A stretch of 64,000 nucleotides of DNA from Piscinibacter sp943370595 (GCA_943370595.1 CALRRO020000007.1:1-64000), one strand, 5' to 3'; positions 31,601 through 38,894 are shown, counted from the first letter of the stretch. Notes: generated from the sequence alone by a model not told the origin. Numbers and translations: made by a program.

Positions 31601-31891
31601 GTGAACATTCGCCCGACACCGCTGACCGCTGCCATTGCCGGTCTGGTCGCCGCCTTGGCCTGGCCACTGGTCTGGGACCGGTTCGGCGGCCCCGCTGCGG
31701 AGGGCGGCGTCGAGCTGATCGTCGCGACCCTGCTGGTCATCGCCTTGCCTGCCCATGCGTTCGTCGTCGGGTTCAGTCGCCCCCAACAGGCGCAGTCGCG
31801 CACGCTCGACACCGCACTTCTCAAGCGCATCGGTGCATGGCTGGCCGCAGCGGCAGGCACTACCGTCCTTCGCGCAGCGGCTGGGCTGTAG
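31601..31891 (+). CDS. Small membrane protein of unknown function
   Basis: The 96-residue product has membrane helices near residues 8-25 and 37-55 and a third hydrophobic stretch at the C-terminus (GAWLAAAAGTTVLRAAAGL). The start is a GTG at 31601; a GTG at 31538 in frame would add an unlikely N-terminus. The 90 bases that follow (31892-31981) contain a CATTCGCTCGCG and a GCTGAGGC that may be a worn short attC. Confidence 0.55.
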   Translation: MNIRPTPLTAAIAGLVAALAWPLVWDRFGGPAAEGGVELIVATLLVIALPAHAFVVGFSRPQQAQSRTLDTALLKRIGAWLAAAAGTTVLRAAAGL

Positions 31892-31981
31892 ACGCGGCCG
31901 TGCGCGGCATTCGCTCGCGTCGGCGGCCTGATGGCGTCACCGGCTGAGGCTAGCCCCTTCTTTGCCGCAGGAGCCACCACC

Positions 31982-32476
31982 ATGCCACTCGAATGCCGCC
32001 TGGCGCAGCCAGAGGACTTCCCGGCCCTGGGCCGCATGCTGGAGCTATACCAGTACGAACTGTCGGACATCTGGGATCAGGAACTCGACCCGGAAGGCCT
32101 GTACGGGTACGACCTCGCGAAGCATGGTCAGGCACAGCGGTTCTTCGCCCACATCCTGCTCGTCAATCGGCACTACGCAGGCTTTGCGCTCGTGGCCCCT
32201 GCCATGGTCACCCGGCAGGACGGCTTCTGGATGGAGCAGTTCTTCGTTCTCAAGAAGTACCGCAAGGCAGGCCGCGGCCTCGCGCTCGCCAGGCACGTCT
32301 TCGAGTGCCACCCCGGCGCCTGGGAGGTGGGGCAGATGCCAGGTAACGTCGCTGCACGGCAGTTCTGGCGTCGTGTGATTGCCACCGTGACCCAGGGCCG
32401 GTTTGACGAGGTCGAGGTCACACAGGGCTGGTGGCAGGGGACGGTTCAGCGCTTCAGCGTCGACACCGCGGGCTGA
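31982..32476 (+). CDS. GNAT-family acetyltransferase, last clear cassette gene
   Basis: The 164-residue product is GNAT-like: LECRLAQPEDFPALGRMLELYQYELSD, a FWMEQFFVLKKYRKAGRGLALARHVF acetyl-CoA region near residues 81-106, and GNVAARQFWRRVI near 120-132. Substrate is unknown. CAGGAGCC precedes the ATG. Its TGA lies inside the 5' core of the attC at 32471, which proves that the cassette array reaches this point. Confidence 0.88.
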   Translation: MPLECRLAQPEDFPALGRMLELYQYELSDIWDQELDPEGLYGYDLAKHGQAQRFFAHILLVNRHYAGFALVAPAMVTRQDGFWMEQFFVLKKYRKAGRGLALARHVFECHPGAWEVGQMPGNVAARQFWRRVIATVTQGRFDEVEVTQGWWQGTVQRFSVDTAG

Positions 32477-32598
32477 CCCGGCGCCCAGGGGCAGACCGCC
32501 ACCGCTCCCGCACTTGGCCGGCGCATCGATTCAGGCCATCATCCGCCGCGGGGGCCACCGGCAGCGAGCTTGCCGCCCGCGGCGCCAGAACGTGAGGC
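32471..32598 (+). repeat. attC site, long form, last clear site (128 bp)
   Basis: Cores are GGCTGAC (32471-32477) and GTGAGGC (32592-32598). The body keeps GCACTTGGCCGGCGC, CAGGCCATCATCCGCC and CGCGGGGGCCACCGG but is more diverged and more GC-rich than the others. Confidence 0.85.
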
Positions 32599-32640
32599 GG
32601 CTCGATCGACCGCTGAATGCCCTCGAACGAGGAAGGACTC

Positions 32641-33321
32641 ATGCAGAACTCGCTGACAGGCAAGCGCGTCCTCATCACGCAGGCGACCGAGTTCATGGGG
32701 CCGGCGCTCTGCGAGGTGTTCGCCGAGCAGGGAGCCCGCGTCATCTCCAGCGCCGAGGCGTTGTCGGAGCCTGGAGCAGCAGCACGCGTCGTTCAGGCCG
32801 CAGGCGAATTCGACGTGCTGGTGGCCAACCTCGCGTACACGGCCCCAGGCACCCCCGCCACCGATGTCGGTGAAGAAGAATGGCGCCAGGTGTTCGCCGC
32901 GCTGGTCGATCCCCTGCCGCGCCTTGTCGGCGCCGCAGCCCCCGCGATGCTGGGCAGATGCTCGGGCAAGATCCTGGTGATCGGCAGTGCGTCTGGCCTG
33001 CGCGGCATGAAGCGGGCCTCGACCTACAGCGCCGCCCGCGGCGCCCAGCTCGCCTATGTGCAGGCCGTGGGCGTCGAGTTCGCGCCGCGCAACGTCCAGG
33101 TCAACGCCATCGCTCAGAACTTCGTCGACAACCCGACCTACTTCCCCCCCGAAGTCCAGGCCAATCCCCGCTTTCAGGAGCGACTGGCCAGGGAAGTCCC
33201 GCTCGGTCGGCTCGTGGCCGCGCGCGAAGATGCGCTGTTCGCTGCCTACCTCTGCAGCAACGGCGCCGACTGCTTCGTCGGCCAGGTCTTCCCCGTCAGC
33301 GGCGGCTGGGCCGTGCGCTAG
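32641..33321 (+). CDS. Halohydrin-dehalogenase-like SDR protein
   Basis: The 226-residue product is a short-chain dehydrogenase/reductase-fold protein that lacks the TGxxxGxG cofactor loop. At that place it has T13-Q-A-T-E-F18-M-G20, fitting the halohydrin dehalogenase halide-pocket pattern T-x4-F/Y-x-G. Its catalytic triad is S116-x12-Y129-x3-R133, with arginine in place of the SDR lysine, also the halohydrin dehalogenase pattern. A NAIAQNFVDNPTYFPPEV stretch closely recalls those enzymes. It may open or form epoxides with release of halide and without NAD(P). GAGGAAGGA precedes the ATG at 32641; it lies 42 bases after the last attC and may be a terminal cassette gene. Confidence 0.82.
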   Translation: MQNSLTGKRVLITQATEFMGPALCEVFAEQGARVISSAEALSEPGAAARVVQAAGEFDVLVANLAYTAPGTPATDVGEEEWRQVFAALVDPLPRLVGAAAPAMLGRCSGKILVIGSASGLRGMKRASTYSAARGAQLAYVQAVGVEFAPRNVQVNAIAQNFVDNPTYFPPEVQANPRFQERLAREVPLGRLVAAREDALFAAYLCSNGADCFVGQVFPVSGGWAVR

Positions 33322-33399
33322 CGTCGGGCTGTCCAGACTCGTGAACCATCGAGGGCGCGCTTTCGTATGATGGTCGCTCCCAGTCCCCGGAGTCGTTCG

Positions 33400-33687
33400 A
33401 TGAAGCTTGCCCGACTGATCGCGCTTCCGCTGCTTGTCACCACCTGCGCCAGTGCGCTGGCTGCCGACGCTCGCGAGCGCGGCTTCATCCGAAAGGGCAT
33501 GGCCGAGGGAGAAGTCGTGTTCAAGATCGGCAAGCCCGATCACGAGGCGTTCATCAACAACGTCAAGGGCCAGCCCGAGGAAAAGTCCTGGACTTACTTT
33601 CCGGATTCGCGAGATCCCCAGACGCTGACCATCGTCACACTGCGCGCGGGCGTCGTCGCCAGCATCGAGCGCAAGATCGCTCGCTGA
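33400..33687 (+). CDS. Secreted DUF2845/SmpA-like protein
   Basis: The 95-residue product has a signal peptide (residues 1-22, ending ALAA) and a compact domain FIRKGMAEGEVVFKIGKPD, W-T-Y-FPDSRDPQTLTIVTLRAGVVASIERKI. This pattern is found in small periplasmic DUF2845 and BamE/SmpA-like proteins. Role is unknown. It is preceded by about 78 noncoding bases. Confidence 0.78.
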   Translation: MKLARLIALPLLVTTCASALAADARERGFIRKGMAEGEVVFKIGKPDHEAFINNVKGQPEEKSWTYFPDSRDPQTLTIVTLRAGVVASIERKIAR

Positions 33688-33724
33688 GGTCAGGGCCGGC
33701 CGTCCGGGCAGGGAGTCACACGAC

Positions 33725-34249
33725 ATGCCACTGCGGACGTTCCTTCGCCCGAACTTCTTCCTCGGCAAGCTGCTGAGCGTGGAAGACCTTCAGCGCGAGC
33801 AGGCCTATCACCGCGACAAGGGGCGCTTGCGCAATCGCCTGACGTTCGGCACCGGCGTGATCACCGGCCTGCGTGTGTCGGTCGAGCACGATGAGGTGGT
33901 GGTCTCGCCGGGCCTGGCCTACGACTGCCAGGGCAACGAACTGGTCGTCGCCGTCGAATGCCGCCTGCCGGTGCCCGCCGCGGCGGGACGTCACTTCGTC
34001 ACCCTCCGGTACGCAGAGGTCGGATCAGGATCGGTTCCATTGCCGGACGGGACTGTAGAAGCCGCCAATGTCGAGGAGACGGTTGCCGTCGAAGTCGTCG
34101 CGCACTGCCCGACGTGTGCCAAGGCGTCGATGGGTCAGCGCATTCACGGTTGCGAATCGCCGCACGCCGTGTGCATCGCCACCCTCAAGCCACAGGGCAC
34201 GCGCTGGCGCGCAAGTTCGTCACGCAGCCGCCGACAACGGCGACGCTGA
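33725..34249 (+). CDS. Conserved protein resembling phage/injection-system accessory proteins, 3' end doubtful
   Basis: The 174-residue frame starts RTFLRPNFFLGKLLSVEDLQREQAYHRDKGRLRNRLTFGTGVITGL, then VVVSPGLAYDCQGNELVV. This block occurs in hypothetical proteins near contractile-tail or secreted-matrix genes; no such cluster is present here. The last 15 residues are arginine-rich and unnatural. A minus-one shift near 34190-34210 would give GHALARKFVTQPPTTATLKP ending at 34257, so a frameshift is possible. Confidence 0.65.
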   Translation: MPLRTFLRPNFFLGKLLSVEDLQREQAYHRDKGRLRNRLTFGTGVITGLRVSVEHDEVVVSPGLAYDCQGNELVVAVECRLPVPAAAGRHFVTLRYAEVGSGSVPLPDGTVEAANVEETVAVEVVAHCPTCAKASMGQRIHGCESPHAVCIATLKPQGTRWRASSSRSRRQRRR

Positions 34250-34257
34250 AGCCCTGA

Positions 34258-34692
34258 CTACGCCTCGCAAGCGGATGTGGCCGACGGCGGGAGGCCGAAG
34301 ATCCGATCGAAGGCCCAGGTGAACACGATCGCGTAGACGAAGAAGAAGGCCAGGATGCCGATGTCGGCCATGAATGCCTTGACGAGCGTCGTGTCCAGCC
34401 AGTACGCCATGACGGGCACCAGCATGAGCACCAGCCCCCCCTCGAACAGGGCACCATGCGCGAGCCGGCGCCAGATCGATCGCCGCGGGTCGGCCTGCCG
34501 CGCCTCCCACCGCTCGAACAGCAGGTTGAAGCCGTAGTTCCATGCGAGGGCCACGGCCGACATGAAGGCGGCCAGCCCGAGCGTGGTGCTGACGGACTGG
34601 GCGAACACGAGTGCCAGGGCCGGCCCGACGAACGCCAGCGCGATGACTTCGTAGAGAACCGCCTGAAGGACGCGGCGAGCCGTGGGTGTCAT
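34258..34692 (-). CDS. PACE-family multidrug efflux protein
   Basis: The 144-residue product has four membrane helices arranged as two bacterial transmembrane pairs. It has the PACE (AceI-like) motifs: RRVLQAVLYEVIALAFVGPAL with the conserved glutamate in helix 1, AVALAWNYGFNLLFERWE, R-x-AHGALFEGGLVLMLVPVMAYWL, and FFFVYAIVFTWAFDRIF. PACE proteins export biocides such as chlorhexidine and short diamines. I chose ATG 34692. It is convergent with the gene before it, the two stops lying 9 bases apart. Confidence 0.92.
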   Translation of the reverse strand: MTPTARRVLQAVLYEVIALAFVGPALALVFAQSVSTTLGLAAFMSAVALAWNYGFNLLFERWEARQADPRRSIWRRLAHGALFEGGLVLMLVPVMAYWLDTTLVKAFMADIGILAFFFVYAIVFTWAFDRIFGLPPSATSACEA

Positions 34693-34930
34693 GGCCGCGA
34701 TTCTGATCGGGGCCTGAATCCGCTTCGCTGTGGGGTCATGGCGTACGGACATTGTTCGGCGCGAAAGGAGTGGCCTTCTTGAGCGCCCGGGCAGATGCGC
34801 AGTCCCGTCTAGCCGGCTGCCCGCGAGTGTCCCAGATCCGTGCGGAACGCAGGCTGTCTATCATTCGCAGGACCAACCGCCCCCGCATGCAGACGGGCGC
34901 ATCACAACCCGACTCGGTGACACCACGCCC

Positions 34931-35248
34931 ATGAGCAGTTCAACCGATCAGTTCGACACCGAGCTTCTTCAGCGCGTCGACGAGGTGCTGTACTACCACT
35001 GGGATCCGCTCGGCGTGGCCAGGGAGCCGGTGTCGCGCCAGGAGTACGCCGCGTTCGTGCCGGAGGTCTTTTCCGCGCTGCTCGACGATGCCGACGAGCA
35101 ACGTCTCATGGAACTGCTGCTGCTGCTCGAATCCGAGTTCCTGGGTCTCGGGCCCCGGCCGAGCCAGGCTCGGCGCGTTGCCGAAATGCTCGTCGACTGG
35201 CGCTCGCTGCTGGAGCAACGCTTCGGCGGAGCCTCGACCTACCGGTGA
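34931..35248 (+). CDS. Small acidic protein of unknown function
   Basis: The 105-residue product is helical and acidic: DTELLQRVDEVLYYHWDPLGVAREPVSRQEY, then FVPEVFSALLDDADEQRLMELLLLLE. A similar layout is seen in small hypothetical proteins of proteobacteria whose function I do not know. The preceding 238 bases (34693-34930) hold no other gene I can support. Confidence 0.75.
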   Translation: MSSSTDQFDTELLQRVDEVLYYHWDPLGVAREPVSRQEYAAFVPEVFSALLDDADEQRLMELLLLLESEFLGLGPRPSQARRVAEMLVDWRSLLEQRFGGASTYR

Positions 35249-35339
35249 TTCGTGGTGCGGACCCCGGTCTCAGAATGAATCGTCCCCGGCGACTGCGTTC
35301 ACCCGCACCACGTCACACATCGCCGCCCAACCGAACCAG

Positions 35340-35885
35340 ATGAACCCGCCGTTGCTCTTCGACGCCTGCGTTCCCGTCCTGCTGCGCTATCTCGAGAGCC
35401 TCGATCGCATCCTCGTCGCGGTCGACGCACTGGCACCGGCGCAGGCCGCCCGGGTGATGGAGGCTCGCCTCGCCCCCGACATGCTGCCCTTCGCCCGACA
35501 GGTCGAGACGGCGGCCCACTTCGCACTCAGGACAGCCTACCCGCTGGCCGGCCGCGCCGTCCCGCCCTTCGTCGCGTCCGATCCCACGGTCGCCGGGCTG
35601 CGTTTGCGCGTGCGGGCCAACCACGCGCTTCTCGGCGCGCTGGCGCCTCAAGACTTCTCGGGTGCCGAGTCGCGCACGATCGCCGAGCAGGCGGGCGAGG
35701 CACGGGTCGAGCTGGCGGGCGCCCGCTTCCTGTCCGAATACGCACTGCCGAACTTCTTCTTCCACGTGGGCATGGCCTTCGCGATCGCGCGCATGCACGG
35801 CTGCGCGCTGGGCAAGGCGCAGTTCGACGGTTTCCACGTGTATTCGAGCCCGGCCGCGACCGTCCCTGCGCGAGGCCTGGGCTGA
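35340..35885 (+). CDS. DUF1993 family protein
   Basis: The 181-residue product matches DUF1993, a DinB-like four-helix family: VPVLLRYLESLDRILVAVDAL, RLAPDMLPFARQVETAAHFALRTAYPLAG, then ALPNFFFHVGMAFAIARMHGCALGKAQFDG with the conserved His-Asp pattern. Enzymatic role is unknown. The ATG at 35340 directly follows a CCAACCGAACCAG leader with no strong Shine-Dalgarno. Confidence 0.9.
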   Translation: MNPPLLFDACVPVLLRYLESLDRILVAVDALAPAQAARVMEARLAPDMLPFARQVETAAHFALRTAYPLAGRAVPPFVASDPTVAGLRLRVRANHALLGALAPQDFSGAESRTIAEQAGEARVELAGARFLSEYALPNFFFHVGMAFAIARMHGCALGKAQFDGFHVYSSPAATVPARGLG

Positions 35886-36019
35886 GCGTCACGGAGCCGC
35901 GACAGGGCCTTGGCTCGAACGCCCGCGTCGGTCATCATCTGCACGTCACGTCGCGAAACCTGCGGTCACTTGCAGTGCGGGGCACGCGAATCGAACGACG
36001 GCCTCACCCGGTTGGAGCC

Positions 36020-36364
36020 ATGTACGAGTCCAGGCGTCAGCACCCCCTGCCGCGCACGGCATTCGCCCGCAGACTGCTTCTGCACCTCGCTGCGGCCGTC
36101 GGTCTTGTTCTGACGTCGCTGGCCGCCGGGATGTTCGGCTACGTGCAGCTCGAACACCTGTCCTGGATGGACGCCTTTCTGAACTCGGCCATGCTGCTGG
36201 GCGGGATGGGCCCGGTCGATCTGCCGCACAGCGAAGCCGGCAAACTTTTCGCCGGCATCTTCGCGCTCTACGCAGGCCTGGTGTTCATCGCCACTGCGGC
36301 ATTGATCCTCACGCCCATCGTGCACCGGGTGATCCATCACTTCCACTGGAACGAGACGCTCTAG
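36020..36364 (+). CDS. Small membrane protein with pore-like segment
   Basis: The 114-residue product has membrane helices near residues 19-42 and 79-103. Between them is a re-entrant-looking segment WMDAFLNSAMLLGGMGPVDLP, placed like the pore loop of two-helix potassium channels, but without the TVGYG selectivity filter. It may be a channel relative that does not conduct potassium. The gene lies 134 bases after the preceding stop. Confidence 0.7.
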   Translation: MYESRRQHPLPRTAFARRLLLHLAAAVGLVLTSLAAGMFGYVQLEHLSWMDAFLNSAMLLGGMGPVDLPHSEAGKLFAGIFALYAGLVFIATAALILTPIVHRVIHHFHWNETL

Positions 36365-36431
36365 GGTCTGTGAACATGATTCAGCCCCATCGCTGCACGC
36401 AATCACGGCATGCCGAGCCTGGAGACTCGCG

Positions 36432-36917
36432 ATGACCGCCCTCGCCCCGATGGCCGAGGCCAGCTTCGCGTCGTTCGAGGCCGAGTGCACATCGGCCTAC
36501 GCGCACGACAACGTGCGGGCCGGCCGCTGGCCGGCCTCCGGCGGGCTGGCGCGGGCCGAGGAGGAGTTCCGGCGCCTGCTGCCCGAGGGGCTGAACACGC
36601 CGGGCCACCTCGTCTACGACATCCTCGAGCATCCAGGCGGCCAGGCCGTCGGCTTCCTGTGGTTCGCCGAGTTCGAGGTGGCCGGCGCGCGAGCCGGCTT
36701 CGTGTACAGCGTGCACATCCAACCGGCATACCGTGGCCGCGGCCACGCCAAGGCCGCGATCGACCTGATCGAGGCGCAGAGCCTGACCCGCGGTCTCAGC
36801 ACGGTGTCGCTGCACGTGTTCAGCCACAATGCGGCGGCCCAGGCGCTGTACCGGTCGCTGGGCTACGGCATCACCGGCTTCAACATGCTCAAGCCGCTGC
36901 AACGCGACGGCGCCTGA
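36432..36917 (+). CDS. GNAT-family acetyltransferase
   Basis: The 161-residue product has an N-terminal part with LLPEGLNTPGHLVYDILEHPGGQAVGFLWFAEFEV, the acetyl-CoA motif YSVHIQPAYRGRGHAKAAIDLIE near residues 97-119, and LHVFSHNAAAQALYRSLGYGITGFNMLKPL, the usual GNAT ending. Substrate is unknown. GGAGACTCGCG precedes the ATG. It is 44 bases upstream of the CYTH gene and probably co-transcribed. Confidence 0.9.
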   Translation: MTALAPMAEASFASFEAECTSAYAHDNVRAGRWPASGGLARAEEEFRRLLPEGLNTPGHLVYDILEHPGGQAVGFLWFAEFEVAGARAGFVYSVHIQPAYRGRGHAKAAIDLIEAQSLTRGLSTVSLHVFSHNAAAQALYRSLGYGITGFNMLKPLQRDGA

Positions 36918-36961
36918 GTCGACGCCGATCACGAACATCTCCCCGACAACCACACCGCTGC

Positions 36962-37510
36962 ATGCCGCGCAACATCGAGATCAAGGCCCGCGTCGAGAGC
37001 CTGGCATCGCTGGCCACGAAGGTGGCCCGCCTCGCCGACCAGGGGCCGTTCGACATCGTCCAGGACGACACGTTCTTCCATTGCCCGGTCGGCCGCCTGA
37101 AACTGCGCGCGTTCTCGGCAGGCGAAGGCGAACTGATCTTCTATCGGCGTGCCGATCAGGCCGGCCCGAAGGAATCCTTCTACGTCCGCTCGCCCAGCCC
37201 GGCGCCCGACTCGCTTCGCGAGGCCCTGACGCTGGCCTATGGCGCCTGCGGCCGGGTCAGGAAGCGGCGCACGCTGTACCTGGTCGGCCGCACGCGGGTG
37301 CACCTCGACGACGTGGAGGGGCTCGGGCCCTTCCTGGAACTCGAAGTGGTGCTGCGCGACGGCGAACCCGCCCGCAGCGGCGAGGACGAAGCCCGGCAGC
37401 TCATGCAGCAACTCGGCATCGCCGCGACGCAGCTCGTCGAGGACGCGTACGTCGATCTCCTGGGCGCCCCGACCGATCCGAACCTTCAGCCTTCGAGGAG
37501 CCTGCCGTGA
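36962..37510 (+). CDS. CYTH-domain protein, class IV adenylate cyclase-like
   Basis: The 182-residue product opens with RNIEIKARV (the CYTH ExExK-type metal/phosphate motif). It continues with DTFFHCPVGRLKLRAFSAGEGELIFYRR, KRRTLYLVGRTRVHLDDVEGLGPFLELEVVL, and a C-terminal SYxDLL-like AYVDLLG. These are the features of the CyaB/thiamine-triphosphatase CYTH group. It could make cAMP or hydrolyse a triphosphate; the sequence does not separate these. It overlaps the next gene by 4 bases. Confidence 0.9.
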   Translation: MPRNIEIKARVESLASLATKVARLADQGPFDIVQDDTFFHCPVGRLKLRAFSAGEGELIFYRRADQAGPKESFYVRSPSPAPDSLREALTLAYGACGRVRKRRTLYLVGRTRVHLDDVEGLGPFLELEVVLRDGEPARSGEDEARQLMQQLGIAATQLVEDAYVDLLGAPTDPNLQPSRSLP

Positions 37511-37953
37511 TCCCTGATCTGCTGCCCACCCGCCGCCAGGTGATGGCCCGTCTGGCCACGATCTCTCTGGCTGCCGTCGTGCCGCTCGCTGTCGTACCGC
37601 TGGCCCACGCGCAGCCGGCACCGCGCATCGGCCTCGCCGACCTGGAGCGCCTGTTCACCAACCTGCGTGCGCGCACCTCGTGGAACGTCGACGGGCCGCT
37701 GCTCTGGGGCTACTTCTTCTTCGATGCCAGCACCGACAAGCTCGATCGCGCCGGCGCAGAACTCGTGGCGGCGGGCTACCAGCAGGTCGGCATCGAGCAG
37801 CCGCCCGGCTCGCTGCTGTACCGCCTGCACGTGACACGCGTCGAAGCTCACACGCCGGCCTCGCTGCACACCAGGAACCAGGAGCTTTACGCCTTCGCCG
37901 AGAAGTTCAAGCTCGAGTCCTACGACGGCATGGACGTCGGGCCGGTTCCCTGA
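37507..37953 (+). CDS. RraB-like domain protein with Tat-type leader
   Basis: The 148-residue product begins PTRRQVMARLATISLAAVVPLAVVPLAHA, a leader with a twin-arginine pattern. A domain like regulator of ribonuclease activity B follows: LLWGYFFFDASTDKLDRAGAELVAAGYQQVGIEQ, LHVTRVEAHTPASLHTRNQELYAFAEKF, YDGMDVGPV. RraB acts in the cytosol on RNase E, so an exported version must do something else. The GTG at 37507 overlaps the CYTH stop, implying translational coupling. Confidence 0.85.
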   Translation: MIPDLLPTRRQVMARLATISLAAVVPLAVVPLAHAQPAPRIGLADLERLFTNLRARTSWNVDGPLLWGYFFFDASTDKLDRAGAELVAAGYQQVGIEQPPGSLLYRLHVTRVEAHTPASLHTRNQELYAFAEKFKLESYDGMDVGPVP

Positions 37954-37955
37954 GC

Positions 37956-38270
37956 TCAGCCGACCACGACCTCGCTGATCTGCATGACCGGCTGCAGATC
38001 GGTGTAGTTGGCGATGTCGGCGAGGATCTCCTTCGCATGCGGGCCGAAGCCGGCCTGGAACGTCTCGACGGATTCGCTGAAGATGTGGCACATGGCCACG
38101 TAGGTCGGCGCCGTGCCGGGCGCTCCGCCAGCCAGCCCCTTGTCGACGGTGTATGACTTGCAGGCGTCGCCCATCCTGGCCTTGACCAGCGGCATGTGCC
38201 GGTCCCGGTAGTAGTCGTGGTCGAACCTCGCCCCGGGCGTGGCCGCGTACATGACGCTCACCTTGATCAT
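37956..38270 (-). CDS. EthD family protein
   Basis: The 104-residue product is an EthD-type dimeric alpha/beta barrel: MIKVSVMYAATPGARFDHDYYRDRHMPLVKARMG, then YVAMCHIFSESVETFQAGFGPHAKEILADIANYTDLQPVMQISEV. EthD was named for ether-degradation operons, but most members are of unknown function. GGAGGAGA precedes the ATG at 38270. It is convergent with the RraB-like gene, the stops 2 bases apart. Confidence 0.94.
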   Translation of the reverse strand: MIKVSVMYAATPGARFDHDYYRDRHMPLVKARMGDACKSYTVDKGLAGGAPGTAPTYVAMCHIFSESVETFQAGFGPHAKEILADIANYTDLQPVMQISEVVVG

Positions 38271-38423
38271 GTGCTGTCTCCTCCGGCCCGCGACGGCGGG
38301 CGCGCAGCGCGACATCATGCCTCGTGCGCCGGTATCGGGGTATCGGCCGACCAGGGCGGCCTGCCCATGTGACACTGGCGCCCGTTTCCACGCGCCGGCG
38401 CCACTGCATGCGCCGCACCCACG

Positions 38424-38894
38424 ATGCTCACCTCGCTCCCGCTCCTCGTCTGTCTCGGCGCCGGCCTGGTCGGCGGCGTGTTCTTCGCCTTCTCCAGCTT
38501 CGTGATGAAGGCACTCGGCGAGATGCCGGCCGAACAGGGCGTGGCCGCGATGCAGCGCATCAACGTGGTCGTGCTCAACCCGTACTTCCTCGGCGTCTTC
38601 GTCGGCACCGCCGTGCTCGCCCTGGTCTGCATCATGGCCGGCTTCTTCCCCTGGGGCACGACGCGCTCGGCCCTGCTGCTCGGCGCGGGCATCAGCTACC
38701 TGGTGGGCTCGTTCGGGGTCACGGCAGCGTTCAACGTGCCGCGCAACGAACGGCTGGCGCAGCTGGAGCCGGACAGCGCACCCGCGCGTGACTACTGGCC
38801 GGTGTACCGGCACGAGTGGCTGTTCTGGAACCACGTGCGCACCGCAGCCTCGCTCGCTTCGGCCACGCTCGCCGCGCTGGCGTTGCTGTATTGA
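38424..38894 (+). CDS. DUF1772 (anthrone-oxygenase-like) membrane protein
   Basis: The 156-residue product has four membrane helices and the DUF1772 pattern: GAGLVGGVFFAFSSFVMKALGEMPAEQGVAAMQRIN near residues 12-47, PYFLGVFVGTAVLAL, NVPRNERLAQL, and the terminal WNHVRTAASLASATLAALAL. Some relatives are anthrone oxygenases; activity here is not shown. It lies 153 bases from the divergently read EthD gene. Confidence 0.92.
   Translation: MLTSLPLLVCLGAGLVGGVFFAFSSFVMKALGEMPAEQGVAAMQRINVVVLNPYFLGVFVGTAVLALVCIMAGFFPWGTTRSALLLGAGISYLVGSFGVTAAFNVPRNERLAQLEPDSAPARDYWPVYRHEWLFWNHVRTAASLASATLAALALLY

Larger units (their letters stand above)
1..32598 (+). mobile_element. Integron gene-cassette array (distal part; no integrase in window)
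   Basis: About fifty copies of one imperfect palindrome, each opening with a GCCTAAC-like 7-mer and closing with a GTTAGGC-like 7-mer, separate small unrelated genes. This is the gene-attC repeat unit of an integron array. Nearly all genes point right and each attC lies 3' of its gene, so by the known polarity of integrons the integrase and attI should lie left of base 1. The sites resemble one another strongly, as expected for a sedentary chromosomal integron rather than a mobile one that collects varied sites. Sites become sparser and more decayed from about 29.3 kb, and the last clear one ends at 32598. Confidence 0.93.

Noticed and set aside
31897..31949. Possible short attC between the small membrane protein and the last GNAT cassette
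   Set aside because: CATTCGCTCGCG and GCTGAGGC are suggestive, but the 5' core is missing; mentioned under the neighbouring gene only.
263..32598. Many frames reading NPSLEPGTS and MALGPR peptides
   Set aside because: These are translations of the attC repeats themselves, which by chance lack stops in some frames; they are not proteins or protein repeats.
1..32598. An integron integrase, attI site or cassette promoter Pc
   Set aside because: No tyrosine-recombinase frame with the integron-specific additional domain is visible on either strand; it must lie outside the window or be absent.
35904..35950. attC-like words (CCTTGGCTCGAACGCCC and GGTCATCATCTGC) before the pore-like membrane gene
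   Set aside because: Words resemble the attC arm and loop, but there are no cores and no pairing arms; too weak to call, though it would fit the fossil-array idea.
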